From positions 1 through 64,000 of IMG/VR virus record IMGVR_UViG_3300044645_001738: a DNA stretch of 64,000 bases; one strand, 5' to 3'. Below, one piece after another: positions 50,787-58,991 of this stretch. How positions within the stretch are numbered: the stretch's first letter is position 1; each line of letters starts with the position of its first letter. The translations under genes and the position numbers were made by a program. Origin of the DNA: a virus. Below the pieces are notes generated by a model. The model was not told where the DNA came from, made no database searches, and saw nothing but the letters and a program-made list of their open reading frames with translations.

Positions 50787-51079
50787 AGCTCATCTTCGTC
50801 TTCGTCATCCTCGTCGTCGCCAATACAAGCGGCGGCGAGTTCTGCTAATTCCAAGTCGGTGGGAATGTCGAAGTCAATCGAGATGTTTTCTGCTGCGAGG
50901 ATATCTTTGATGGCATACCACTCCATCAGCCGCTGGTGGTAGAGGTTCAGAAGTGCGTACAGCAATTCATCCCATGTCATCTCTTGCGCTGCAAGTTCTG
51001 CCTTGCGCATGGAGAACTGCAATTCCAACGGGAGTTCAAATTCCCTGGGCTCGACTGATCTCTCCATTCCAGCCTTCAT
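50774..51079 (-). CDS. NblA-like protein, leftward, 101 aa
   Basis: REFELPLELQFSMRKAELAA, QEMTWDELLYALLNLYHQRL, MEWYAIKDILAAENI follow the NblA pattern (LELEF..R....~V..Ms..qa...L..ly...m.~~~~~k~lL). NblA binds phycobiliproteins and brings them to the Clp protease, breaking down the light-harvesting phycobilisome; freshwater cyanophages are known to carry nblA. Here an acidic tail (AACIGDDEDDEDEDELQPF) follows. A late-promoter-like motif lies upstream at 51090. NblA-like helices also occur in proteins of unknown role, so the call is tentative. Confidence 0.55.
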   Translation of the reverse strand: MKAGMERSVEPREFELPLELQFSMRKAELAAQEMTWDELLYALLNLYHQRLMEWYAIKDILAAENISIDFDIPTDLELAELAAACIGDDEDDEDEDELQPF

Positions 51080-51089
51080 TTGCGTGTTG

Positions 51090-51103
51090 CAATTATTCTA
51101 ATG
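51090..51103 (-). promoter_or_regulatory. Late-promoter-like motif CATTAGAATAATTG
   Basis: Minus-strand match to TTAGAATAA upstream of the NblA-like gene (start 51079). Weaker than the other copies: no G after AATAA and no A-run. Confidence 0.35.
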
Positions 51104-51763
51104 CTAGCTGGCGGACAGAAGATCTGCTTCTTGGTCGTTAAAATCAAACCAAGGGTTTTCATCAATCCGGAAGTTGTTTCCAAACTCTGCCAGGATGTAT
51201 GGACTCATGAGTTCTTCCAAGCGTCGCACTGCTTTCACCTGATGAGGTGCTGCGGTGTAATTGCGGAATGCTGTCAACAATACTTCGGTAGAGGCCCAGG
51301 GATTTGCATCAACTCCTTGGAGGAACAGGTTGATTTCTTCTCGGCGTCGATCCAGGAGATTACCAACGACTTGATGATCAGCATTGAAGATCCACCGGCC
51401 CATTTCTCGCGTGGCACCGCAGTAATCTTCGTGTTCAATGCAATCGATAATGGCGCTGTAAAGGAAGGGTTCCCAGCCGATGGAGTGAATGAAAGAAATC
51501 AAGGCTTGACGCATGCCGTCATCAAGGCCCAGGTTTTGCTTTAGCAGCTGGGTGTCAATGATATTTGTTTCGTGGAATAACAGCTCCAGTGCTTTTTGTG
51601 GACTGCAACGTTGACCACGTTTGACAGGAGAGCCGTCAGGGTAAAACTGTGTGCCGTAACCAATGGTGTACGGATCTTTCCCTGTGTGAGGATCTGCGAA
51701 AGCTTGTTCGTTAAAACCTTCGTATTTCCTGATCAGATTAAGCGCAGCGGAAAGATCCGACAT
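51104..51763 (-). CDS. Phage lysozyme, T4-type (GH24), 219 aa
   Basis: Start taken at ATG 51763 (MSDLSAALNLIRKYEG). IRKYEGFNEQAFADPHTGKD, PYTIGYGTQFYPDGSPVKRG give the GH24 catalytic triad Glu (KYEG), Asp (ADP..G) and Thr (TIGYGT). The length of 219 aa exceeds T4 lysozyme because of a C-terminal part (HQVKAVRRLEELMSPYILAE) that may be virion-attachment or regulatory. A second lysin after the one at 39916; it may act in entry. Confidence 0.8.
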   Translation of the reverse strand: MSDLSAALNLIRKYEGFNEQAFADPHTGKDPYTIGYGTQFYPDGSPVKRGQRCSPQKALELLFHETNIIDTQLLKQNLGLDDGMRQALISFIHSIGWEPFLYSAIIDCIEHEDYCGATREMGRWIFNADHQVVGNLLDRRREEINLFLQGVDANPWASTEVLLTAFRNYTAAPHQVKAVRRLEELMSPYILAEFGNNFRIDENPWFDFNDQEADLLSAS

Positions 51764-51798
51764 AGGAGTAACATTAGTTACTCCCAATCATACACAAT

Positions 51799-51924
51799 TT
51801 ACTTACCTTGGCCGCGTGTTTGTTTGCGTCCGTGATTAGGAAGTGAGTGTTGCCCTTGTCCTTGACGAGTCTTTTTAGGGCGGGATTCAATCTTGACGAC
51901 TGAGCTGGACTTGGGTTTGGCCAT
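51799..51924 (-). CDS. Conserved small basic protein, 41 aa
   Basis: ATG 51924 (minus): MAKPKSSSVVKIESRPKKTR, QGQGQHSLPNHGRKQTRGQGK. A short Arg/Lys/Gln-rich protein of a kind frequently found in T4-like and other cyanophages among structural genes; possible nucleic-acid contact. Function unknown. Confidence 0.65.
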   Translation of the reverse strand: MAKPKSSSVVKIESRPKKTRQGQGQHSLPNHGRKQTRGQGK

Positions 51925-51942
51925 GGGAAACCAATGTGGTGC

Positions 51943-52242
51943 TCACCATTTTACACGGTGGCTCCAGTAGCGTGCTGACATTTTGTCGGGACTTGAATCT
52001 TGCGCATTGTGACGTGCGTAATAAGACCTGCGACGGGCCTTGTCTTTTTCTGAAGTTGGGTTTTTACCTGCGCCTTCAACTCCTTGCTGTCCAAACCTGA
52101 TAATTTTTTCTTCACCGTCTTTACATGCTTTTACAACATGCGATTTTGTGGCATGACCTGGAGTGCGCTGCGGTTTGTTGCAGGCCATCTTATCTTTTGC
52201 CAACTTGGCAGCACCAGCGGCTTTCTTACGTTTGTCAGACAT
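51943..52242 (-). CDS. DUF6321-like conserved phage protein, 99 aa
   Basis: KMACNKPQRTPGHATKSHVV, KACKDGEEKIIRFGQQGVEG, SEKDKARRRSYYARHNAQDS, MSARYWSHRVKW match a conserved phage protein (MACnKPrRTP.h.tKSHvVKaCe.G.EklIRFGqQGv.Ga ... ARRkSy.ARH......s..YWs..vKW). It is common in cyanophages and of unknown function. Basic; start overlaps the end of the preceding large gene by one base (TGATG). Confidence 0.8.
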   Translation of the reverse strand: MSDKRKKAAGAAKLAKDKMACNKPQRTPGHATKSHVVKACKDGEEKIIRFGQQGVEGAGKNPTSEKDKARRRSYYARHNAQDSSPDKMSARYWSHRVKW

Positions 52243-54959
52243 CAGAATCCTTTAAACATTGATGTAAATTCACCCAAGATTTGGCTACCTGTCTTTGATT
52301 TGTAGCTTGTTTCTTCATCATCCAATCCTAAGTTAAAGATACTTTTTTCTTTGGTGGTTGTCTCATCTGTTGTATCGGTGTCCTCATCACCAAAGAAACC
52401 TTGGATAGTACCAAGGGATGCGAATGGATCACTTAAGTCAAGTCCTTTTAACTGAAGGGCGCTGCCTGCGCCCGCCTTGGTGAGAAGCTGCTGCTCACTT
52501 CGGTCCGTATCGGGGAACAAATCAGTGTAAAACTCATCTTCTGTTCCCTTGTAACCAGCTTGTTGAAAGACTCTGTACATTTCTGTTTCTGATTTGATCG
52601 AGTCTGTCTTGTAATCTTCGGGCCTTTCAATGTAATCAACACCTAAAACTTTTTGAGTAGGCTTCTCACCTTTTTCATTCAGGTATTTGATCTGCTCTCT
52701 GATTTGTTGTGCGGAACCCGTGCGTAATGTCTCTGCAACTAAGTCTTTAAATTCACCCAGGTTCCCCTGAAAATCTTTAAGACCAACGGCGTCTAGCGCT
52801 TTTTGCCAAGTAGCTTTATCCGTTGGGTCCAGGCCCTTTAACATTTCGTCGGCAAACTCTTCTGGCGTAATGAATTGACCAAAAATTGTTCCTTGTTTTA
52901 ATGCTTCCTGCTTAAGAGACGGCAAGATTTTGTTGTAAATTTCATCTTGAACTCTTCCTGCCGTTAATATGTCTTCCGCCGGATCGTAGCCTAAGCCTTT
53001 CCCCTTGACCTGGAAGTGCATTCGCGCAAATTGTTCTTTGTTATTTGGATCAATACCAAAGCGATAAGCCTGGCTTGCCCAGTATTCATCACCGGCTTTT
53101 GCCTTTTCCCAATCATCTGCTACTGCCTGAGACTGTTGAGAGTAAGCATCAGTCCTGGCCTTGTCTCCAGTGGGATTGAAATAAAAGTCGGCATTAAAAT
53201 AACGGTCGGGAGTATTTTGAACTTGAGCTAAAAACTGATCGGCACGCAAGTTGGCAACCTGACTAACAGCGTTCAGCATGTCCTGCGTTTGGAACGGGTT
53301 TTGCTCTTGTTGCCGAACATCAAGGTACTCCGTGAATTCACTGATTGAACGAGAGGTGTTAAAACGTGGGATCAAATACTTGTCCATAAAATCTCTCGCA
53401 AACTGCGCTTCAACTTTTATGGTGTCTTTTGCCGTCTCGGTGCTGTAACCAAGTTCAACTTCTTGTTCGTACTTCTTCTTTAGCTCCGTATCAAACCATT
53501 GTTGCCAGTTGTAGGTGGTGCTGTTGTTGACACCTGTTATGTTTTGAAGGCTTTTCTCCAGGGAATCCTGGGACGCTTTGCCTGATGTAAAAGAAAGAAT
53601 ACCACCAACCCCAGAATCACCAAGGATGCTGTTACTGAGTTCTTTGTTGATGTCCATGATTTCTCCAAAGCCGGAGAAGCCTTGCATAAGGCCAAGCATT
53701 TGTTCTTTTCCCTTGGCCTTCTTCATTTGCTCAATGGTGTCCTTTAACACATTTTGAGTTAACGCACCAAATTTTTTTGCGTCTACTGTTGCCTTTTCAC
53801 CAACCGCTTGGTTTACTGCATCTTCTAATTCCGTGACGCCATACCCAGCATTCAAGTTGTAAGCAAAACTTACTTGTTTGTCTTCTGGTCGTTGGGACAA
53901 ACGGAACAGTGCGGCAAATTCATCAGGTTTCTCTGGGTTTAAGAACTTCTCTTTGCCCAGTGTTTTCCAGTATTGATCACCTGCTTTTGCTTTATCCCAT
54001 TCAGCAGAAACCTCAGGTACTGCCAAGAGGCGTTCAGTTTGTGTGTCAGTATTAAGGCCTAGCTGGAGGCTACGGGCAGCCTGAATGTCGGCATCGGTTG
54101 GCTTGCGTTCCAGGTATTGGTTTGCTGCTGTTGTTTGTTCTGCGGCATTACCTCGCTTCCCAGCTGCTTTCCCTTGGGATGTGTAGTGTTGAAGGTAATA
54201 CGAGTTTTCAGAATACCTTTGGGTGATGTCAATATCATCATTAGCAACTGCGGCTTGCCACTTTTGCCCTACATCTGGATTGATTGATTTGTAGTACTTT
54301 GGATCAAAGTCGCCGTACTGCGGTTTTGCTCCCAGGTTTGCATCCCAGGTTTGTAGCTTTTCAGTTGAATAAAAAGCTTTGAAGTAATCCTCTAATTGTG
54401 ATTTAGTTACATCACTGATACCCTGAAGCCTTCTGATCTGCTCCCTTTGCGTAACATAGTCTCCTCCTTGCGTTGAATTAGCTGTTGCAAGGACGGTGTT
54501 ATAGGCGTTGTTTTTGCTTGTGTTCTCAGTGTTTAAAGTTGTATTCTCTTGGTTTCTTTGGGTGTTTAAGTTGTTTGTTTGTTCATTATTTCTGTAAGTC
54601 GTTGCTGTACTTGCAGCTTTATCGCGCAATGCTTGAGTTGCTGACAAATAAGTAAGACTGTCTAGTCCTCCAAACCTTGAGCTAATTGCTTGTCTAACGC
54701 TTTCATCACTAACGTTGTCCCTTGGTACCGACCCTACGCTAATCCAGTCTTTTCCGGGTGATGAAGATTGTGCCGCTGTGTCGGTTACGACGGGATCGAA
54801 AAAATTTTGTCCTTTGAAAACACGCACACGCTTTTCAGTTTTTACCCAAAGATTTACCGTGCCTGAGTTCTCTAGATTAGTTGGAAAATTAGTTTGGTAG
54901 TCTGTTTTCTCCTGTGCCAGATTCCACTTTTTATTTGTTGGATCGTAAGTTAATGCCAT
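52242..54959 (-). CDS. Large virion protein, possibly internal, 905 aa
   Basis: N-terminal about 90 residues are a beta domain (MALTYDPTNKKWNLAQEKTD, RVRVFKGQNFFDPVVTDTAA), followed by long coiled-coil-like, Gln/Asn/Ala-rich helices. The segment DKAKAGDQYWKTLGKEKFLN recurs later as EKAKAGDEYWASQAYRFGID (about residues 330 and 610), so the central part is an internal duplication. No catalytic motif seen. The C-terminus is acidic (DEDTDTTDETTTKEK). Such proteins in tailed phages are often internal or tail structural proteins. Confidence 0.65.
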   Translation of the reverse strand: MALTYDPTNKKWNLAQEKTDYQTNFPTNLENSGTVNLWVKTEKRVRVFKGQNFFDPVVTDTAAQSSSPGKDWISVGSVPRDNVSDESVRQAISSRFGGLDSLTYLSATQALRDKAASTATTYRNNEQTNNLNTQRNQENTTLNTENTSKNNAYNTVLATANSTQGGDYVTQREQIRRLQGISDVTKSQLEDYFKAFYSTEKLQTWDANLGAKPQYGDFDPKYYKSINPDVGQKWQAAVANDDIDITQRYSENSYYLQHYTSQGKAAGKRGNAAEQTTAANQYLERKPTDADIQAARSLQLGLNTDTQTERLLAVPEVSAEWDKAKAGDQYWKTLGKEKFLNPEKPDEFAALFRLSQRPEDKQVSFAYNLNAGYGVTELEDAVNQAVGEKATVDAKKFGALTQNVLKDTIEQMKKAKGKEQMLGLMQGFSGFGEIMDINKELSNSILGDSGVGGILSFTSGKASQDSLEKSLQNITGVNNSTTYNWQQWFDTELKKKYEQEVELGYSTETAKDTIKVEAQFARDFMDKYLIPRFNTSRSISEFTEYLDVRQQEQNPFQTQDMLNAVSQVANLRADQFLAQVQNTPDRYFNADFYFNPTGDKARTDAYSQQSQAVADDWEKAKAGDEYWASQAYRFGIDPNNKEQFARMHFQVKGKGLGYDPAEDILTAGRVQDEIYNKILPSLKQEALKQGTIFGQFITPEEFADEMLKGLDPTDKATWQKALDAVGLKDFQGNLGEFKDLVAETLRTGSAQQIREQIKYLNEKGEKPTQKVLGVDYIERPEDYKTDSIKSETEMYRVFQQAGYKGTEDEFYTDLFPDTDRSEQQLLTKAGAGSALQLKGLDLSDPFASLGTIQGFFGDEDTDTTDETTTKEKSIFNLGLDDEETSYKSKTGSQILGEFTSMFKGF

Positions 54960-55330
54960 TATCCAGCAGCAAATGTATCTGGTACCGTCTCAATATTATA
55001 AGTAAACAGGTCGATAATTTCTTGGTGTATCCAGGCCTCAATCCTGTTCATCCTTACTTCGGTGTAGTACGTCTGTTGTGGATACCATTCTTCCATTTTT
55101 GAACTAGCCTTGTTTGCATTACATCTTTTGCAGCAAGGCAGAAGGTTGTTCCGATTGCTGGAACCAGAACGAAACCTTGGGACAATGTGATCCAGGGATG
55201 TAGCTTGTTCTTCGCAATAACCACACTTGTGGTCCCACGCATCGTATATGGATTGACGGTAACGTTTCTTGGCCAATTTAGGAGTTAATTCAAGGAGAAG
55301 GGAAAGGGGTTCCTGCTCACAGTTGAACAT
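54959..55330 (-). CDS. HNH endonuclease, leftward, 123 aa
   Basis: KRYRQSIYDAWDHKCGYCEE, QATSLDHIVPRFRSGSSNRN, NLLPCCKRCNANKAS: the CxxC...LDH...N..NLLPCC..CN layout of a small HNH nuclease, active site His in LDHI and N in NRNN. The fragments are those of a cyanophage HNH group that lies next to structural genes. It overlaps the next gene's start by one base and has a late-type promoter motif upstream, so it may be part of the late transcript, e.g. helping packaging. Confidence 0.85.
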   Translation of the reverse strand: MFNCEQEPLSLLLELTPKLAKKRYRQSIYDAWDHKCGYCEEQATSLDHIVPRFRSGSSNRNNLLPCCKRCNANKASSKMEEWYPQQTYYTEVRMNRIEAWIHQEIIDLFTYNIETVPDTFAAG

Positions 55331-55344
55331 GCTCTTCGGTTGCC

Positions 55345-55361
55345 GTTAACTTATTCTAATT
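55345..55361 (-). promoter_or_regulatory. Candidate late promoter AATTAGAATAAGTTAAC
   Basis: Minus-strand member of the TTANAATAAG set, 14 nt upstream of ATG 55330, heading the HNH gene and the large virion protein. Confidence 0.45.
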
Positions 55362-55465
55362 TCAGGACATGTAGACCAATGTAAACAAAGGGATGAAATC
55401 TTGCTTAAATCCATTGACGATCTGCCTGAGACCCATAACGTACAGAGGCAAGCACATGCCTTTTT

Positions 55466-55684
55466 ATGGCTAAGCATCCAGGTTGGGTCACGGTCCAACA
55501 AGCCGAAGAACTTCTCGGCATTGATAAAAAGACTCTCTTCAAGTACCGCGATGACGGCACACTGAAGCTTGGCCCTCACTACGCTGCCTTTCCTGATACA
55601 CGTTCACGCGACACCTATCGCTGGAACGTAGCAGCAGTACGTAAGCACCTTCGCAAACTGGAGGCTGCTGCTACGGCAGCTTAA
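55466..55684 (+). CDS. Small HTH (excisionase-like) protein, 72 aa
   Basis: ATG 55466. GWVTVQQAEELLGIDKKTLF, KYRDDGTLKLGPHYAAFPDT, RDTYRWNVAAVRKHLRKLE: winged-helix excisionase-type HTH with helix 2-turn-helix 3 in QAEELLGIDKKTLFKYRD. A rightward island in a leftward region. A likely regulator of transcription; the 134 nt upstream hold no gene but do contain the leftward promoter at 55345. Confidence 0.65.
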   Translation: MAKHPGWVTVQQAEELLGIDKKTLFKYRDDGTLKLGPHYAAFPDTRSRDTYRWNVAAVRKHLRKLEAAATAA

Positions 55685-55688
55685 GGCA

Positions 55689-55922
55689 TCAGTCTTCGGG
55701 CAGTATGCCTTCTGCGTATGCTGCCCAAGCAAGACCAAGTGATTCCATGGAGGATAGTTCATTTGCCTCGTAGGGCAAGTTGACTACATCTCCAGTTTTG
55801 TAAACAGTAGGAGATCCGTCGTAATAAACGGAGCTGAATCCATATTGACGGCGTGTGAGTTGTTCTTCACTTGGAGCTTTAGTGGAGTCAACAACATCGC
55901 CAAAGCCTGGTGTGTTGGTCAT
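55689..55922 (-). CDS. Unknown protein, leftward, 77 aa
   Basis: ATG 55922 (minus): MTNTPGFGDVVDSTKAPSEE, QLTRRQYGFSSVYYDGSPTV, YKTGDVVNLPYEANELSSME, SLGLAWAAYAEGILPED. Its start overlaps the transferase stop. Acidic; possibly a small virion component. No family recognised. Confidence 0.6.
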   Translation of the reverse strand: MTNTPGFGDVVDSTKAPSEEQLTRRQYGFSSVYYDGSPTVYKTGDVVNLPYEANELSSMESLGLAWAAYAEGILPED

Positions 55923-57538
55923 GGCTTACGAAACACCAAAAGGTTTTGAAGGAACCAACCCATATGATAACCCTTCTCAATAAAGGAAATTAACTGGGCT
56001 TCAATTACCCAGTCATGAATCAAACCTGTATCTTCAAGTAGCAGTTTCCAATAGTCTTTGGTTTGACAGTTAATGTGACCAACGCCACCTTGGCCTGGTT
56101 TAGCGGCGGTCCAAATTAACACGCCGCCAGGTTCCAGTGCTTGATGCATTGTGTCAACAATCCGCTGATTCTCAGACCCATCAATGTGCTCTGCCACTTC
56201 CATGCATAAGACGACAGGTGCAGAATGCTCAAGATCAAAAAGACTCTTGCAAAGAAGGCGATCTTGATTCTCGACACGCAAATCAGTGTCATAACCAATG
56301 CAATCAATTCCAAGGTCAGTAAAGCAATCAACATAAGTACCTGGCCCGCAACCAAGATCTAGTACATGTGTGGGATGAAGATTCTCCCCAATCCAACTTG
56401 TGAGTCGCTTTGCGAATGGACGTTCTTCGGCATCGAGGTGATTGTAGTCAATCCTGGACGGCTCTCGTAACTGATACCAACCCGCGTGGTGAAGAGCATC
56501 GATTGTTTTAAAGATCTTGTCATATTTTGCTCCACAGGCTTCCAGGCTGTAACGAGACCTGGCAGTGGCGGCAACTACCTGACGGTCGAGATCTCCTGCT
56601 GCGTGGATGGCGTCAATCCAATCTTGGAGAGTATGGCAGCGAAAACCTGTGCAACCTTCGATAATGGTTTCAGTAAAGGCTCCGTAATCAACTGCAATTA
56701 ACGGAGTGCCGCACAACATTGCTTCTACGCCACTGCCGCCGAATGGCTCAGTGAAATTAGTTGGCATCAAAGCTGCACGTGCTTTACCTAAGAAATCAGA
56801 CCGCTCACGACCTACCAACGGACCGCCGTACTTAATGTTCGGATGGCTCCAGGGGGTTGGATCACCTTGACCGTGGATGACAATTGGCCATGGACTGTGG
56901 CTTGCCAATTCCTTAATGGTGTCCATCCCTTTGACTGAACAGATGCGTCCAAGGAATGCAAGATATTCTCCGTCTTCGTAACAAGGATCCCAATCAGACA
57001 ATTCAAAGTAATTGGGCACAACCCATTCGTAGTTTTTGCCTTGCCTTTTTTCTTGTCCCTGGTGGTAATGCATCCAGGCGTACGACTCGAAGATCCGAAA
57101 ACTGTTCGGCATCAAAGTCGGATACCCAATCCCCGTTTCTACATGGTGATGAGTGGGGAACTTCTCCATGAGAATTTGATGGGCGTGCCCGAAGGGATGA
57201 CAAATAATGTCACGTGGCTCCAGGCGTTTACGCATCTCGACAATTAAACGTTCTTCAAATGCTTGATGCCCTTCGCTGCCAATGGTTGCATCGTTGCCAT
57301 GGAAGTCGGTTTTCTTCCGATCACCGTAAAACTTCTTGAATTCTTTCTCGGTCAGGATTGGTACGTGCTCTGTTGCGCCAGCTTCACTTCCTTCGTTGCT
57401 GTACTCAATCACGTCATAGCCATACGCCTGCATCATCTTGGGAAAACGCAAAGCCTTACCAGTAAATGCACAGTGAGAGTATTGACTGGTTGCCTGTGTG
57501 TGAAAGATCCCAATCAGATGCAGGCGAGGTTTTGCCAT
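55919..57538 (-). CDS. Glycosyltransferase-methyltransferase fusion, 539 aa
   Basis: ATG 57538. N-terminal about 335 residues are a GT-B glycosyltransferase: LHLIGIFHTQATSQYSHCAF, YLAFLGRICSVKGMDTIKEL, WPIVIHGQGDPTPWSHPNIK, ALMPTNFTEPFGGSGVEAML (E-x7-E-type motif). From about residue 385 a class I methyltransferase follows: HVLDLGCGPGTYVDCFTDLG (motif I), IGYDTDLRVENQ, VVLCMEVAEHIDG, LEPGGVLIWTAAK. A single protein could transfer and methylate a sugar. Targets are unknown; the neighbouring fibres are one option. Confidence 0.8.
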   Translation of the reverse strand: MAKPRLHLIGIFHTQATSQYSHCAFTGKALRFPKMMQAYGYDVIEYSNEGSEAGATEHVPILTEKEFKKFYGDRKKTDFHGNDATIGSEGHQAFEERLIVEMRKRLEPRDIICHPFGHAHQILMEKFPTHHHVETGIGYPTLMPNSFRIFESYAWMHYHQGQEKRQGKNYEWVVPNYFELSDWDPCYEDGEYLAFLGRICSVKGMDTIKELASHSPWPIVIHGQGDPTPWSHPNIKYGGPLVGRERSDFLGKARAALMPTNFTEPFGGSGVEAMLCGTPLIAVDYGAFTETIIEGCTGFRCHTLQDWIDAIHAAGDLDRQVVAATARSRYSLEACGAKYDKIFKTIDALHHAGWYQLREPSRIDYNHLDAEERPFAKRLTSWIGENLHPTHVLDLGCGPGTYVDCFTDLGIDCIGYDTDLRVENQDRLLCKSLFDLEHSAPVVLCMEVAEHIDGSENQRIVDTMHQALEPGGVLIWTAAKPGQGGVGHINCQTKDYWKLLLEDTGLIHDWVIEAQLISFIEKGYHMGWFLQNLLVFRKP

Positions 57539-57582
57539 TGTCAACAAACACTATGACGGTGAAGGAACCAATTGTATCCCGT

Positions 57583-58521
57583 CTACCAAGAATAAATTAG
57601 AACCAGGCCTGCGCCACCGTTTCCACCAGCGCCACTTCCACCTGTGGTACCACCAGCACCACCGCCTCCTCCACCGGAACCGACGCGGCCGTCACCTCCG
57701 CGGCCGCCAAGTGCGTTGCCGCTGTTACAGCCACCGCCAGACCCACCGGTAGAAAGTAGCGGAGTGTTGCGTTGGTGCCCAGGACTGCCAATGCCTGCAG
57801 TGGCACCTGCCGCACCACCGTTCAACGTTGGAAACAGGTTCAAGACAGCGGTCTGAGATGCTGGCGCTGTGATGTTGCCCCCTGCGCCAGTAGAGCCACC
57901 TCCACCGCCTGCACCACCGGAGAGGAGCAGTCCGGTCGTTGGGTATGTGATTGCGCCCCCTGCACCGTTAGCGACTGCACCACCAGCACCACCGGCCTGT
58001 CCTGCAAGAAAAAAGCTAGTTCCCAGTCCAGCCAATATAGAGTTGGCTACTGTTGCAACTGCACCAGCACCACCCGCCGATCCTACAACCGTCGCTGTAG
58101 CCGCTGTAGTGCCCGCGCTTCCAGGGTTGGCAAAACATACGGTGTAGATAGCGGCAGTCGCTGGAGCGATTGAAACATAAGATCCAATACCATTAGCCCC
58201 AAGAGTGCCGACAGTAGTTGAGGAAGCACCACCGTTACCGCCAAGACCTGCTGAAACGTACAACAGATCAGGCAATAAAGCAGCAGGAATTTCTACTGTT
58301 GAGATGCCGCTACTGCCACCGCCACCGCCACCGCCTCGGTTTCCTGTGGCCGCTGGAAAACCACCGCCGCCGCCTCCGCCGCCGCCAATGCAGACGATGC
58401 GAACCATGGCAATACCTGCTGGTTTCTCCCAGGGAACCCACTGTGTGTTGGCGTTTGCAAAACCTGGGAATACGTCGACAAAACCGTTTTGCGGCTTTGG
58501 AACGCTGAATACGTTAATCAT
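57583..58521 (-). CDS. Glycine-rich adhesin/tail-fibre tip protein, 312 aa
   Basis: After an N-terminal domain (VFPGFANANTQWVPWEKPAG, MVRIVCIGGGGGGGGG) most residues are Gly/Ala/Ser repeats (GGRGGDGRVGSGGGGGG, GAGGAITYPTTGLLLSGGAG). This matches phage glycine-rich domains of the polyglycine-helix sandwich type used as receptor-binding adhesins. Receptor specificity is set by loops between the repeats. Highly GC-rich and prone to slippage. Confidence 0.75.
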   Translation of the reverse strand: MINVFSVPKPQNGFVDVFPGFANANTQWVPWEKPAGIAMVRIVCIGGGGGGGGGFPAATGNRGGGGGGGSSGISTVEIPAALLPDLLYVSAGLGGNGGASSTTVGTLGANGIGSYVSIAPATAAIYTVCFANPGSAGTTAATATVVGSAGGAGAVATVANSILAGLGTSFFLAGQAGGAGGAVANGAGGAITYPTTGLLLSGGAGGGGGSTGAGGNITAPASQTAVLNLFPTLNGGAAGATAGIGSPGHQRNTPLLSTGGSGGGCNSGNALGGRGGDGRVGSGGGGGGAGGTTGGSGAGGNGGAGLVLIYSW

Positions 58522-58973
58522 CAGTAGTCACCTCCAATCGCCAATCCCTGCCAGTTGGAGTTGGTGTTTTGAGCAACGGATTGCGCCACGAGTAGGAATC
58601 TGTTAGCTGGAATTGCAAAGTTAAACGGAATCTCGATTTGGTAGGGCGCAGTTGTTACTGCCGAGACAGTTTGCGCTGCAGCCTGAACTATCGCAAGCAA
58701 GTCGGTGTTGGCTGCTGTTGTGGCACCAGTATTGACAGTGGATGAGTACACTTGCAGTGTAGTGGCAACAGAGCTAATAACACTTGTGGTTGAAACGAAT
58801 GAGAAGCGGAATTTTTGTATGTAAGAGCCGTTTACGCCAGATGTAAATGCTACGAAACAGTTGGTCCCTACTGTACCAGGGGCCGTGGTATTAGTGTTTG
58901 TGGCTGTAGTCAAGATGTCGGCATGACTGACGTTTGGGGTTAACGTCCAAATGGGCGAAGTGTTAGCGGGCAT
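58521..58973 (-). CDS. Small virion protein, 150 aa
   Basis: MPANTSPIWTLTPNVSHADI, VGTNCFVAFTSGVNGSYIQK, YQIEIPFNFAIPANRFLLVA: Thr/Ala/Val-rich beta protein of jelly-roll type, ending GLAIGGDY. Its TGA overlaps the next start. Such small beta proteins lie beside tail fibre genes in many cyanophages; probably a fibre or decoration protein. Confidence 0.6.
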   Translation of the reverse strand: MPANTSPIWTLTPNVSHADILTTATNTNTTAPGTVGTNCFVAFTSGVNGSYIQKFRFSFVSTTSVISSVATTLQVYSSTVNTGATTAANTDLLAIVQAAAQTVSAVTTAPYQIEIPFNFAIPANRFLLVAQSVAQNTNSNWQGLAIGGDY

Positions 58974-58991
58974 GGCGGGTAAAAGTAAATG

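Noticed and set aside
57644-58606. Long rightward ORFs rich in Pro/Ala across the glycine-rich and collagen-like genes
   Set aside because: They are complements of Gly-rich and Gly-X-Y repeats on the other strand; composition follows from the repeats and there is no start/RBS support.
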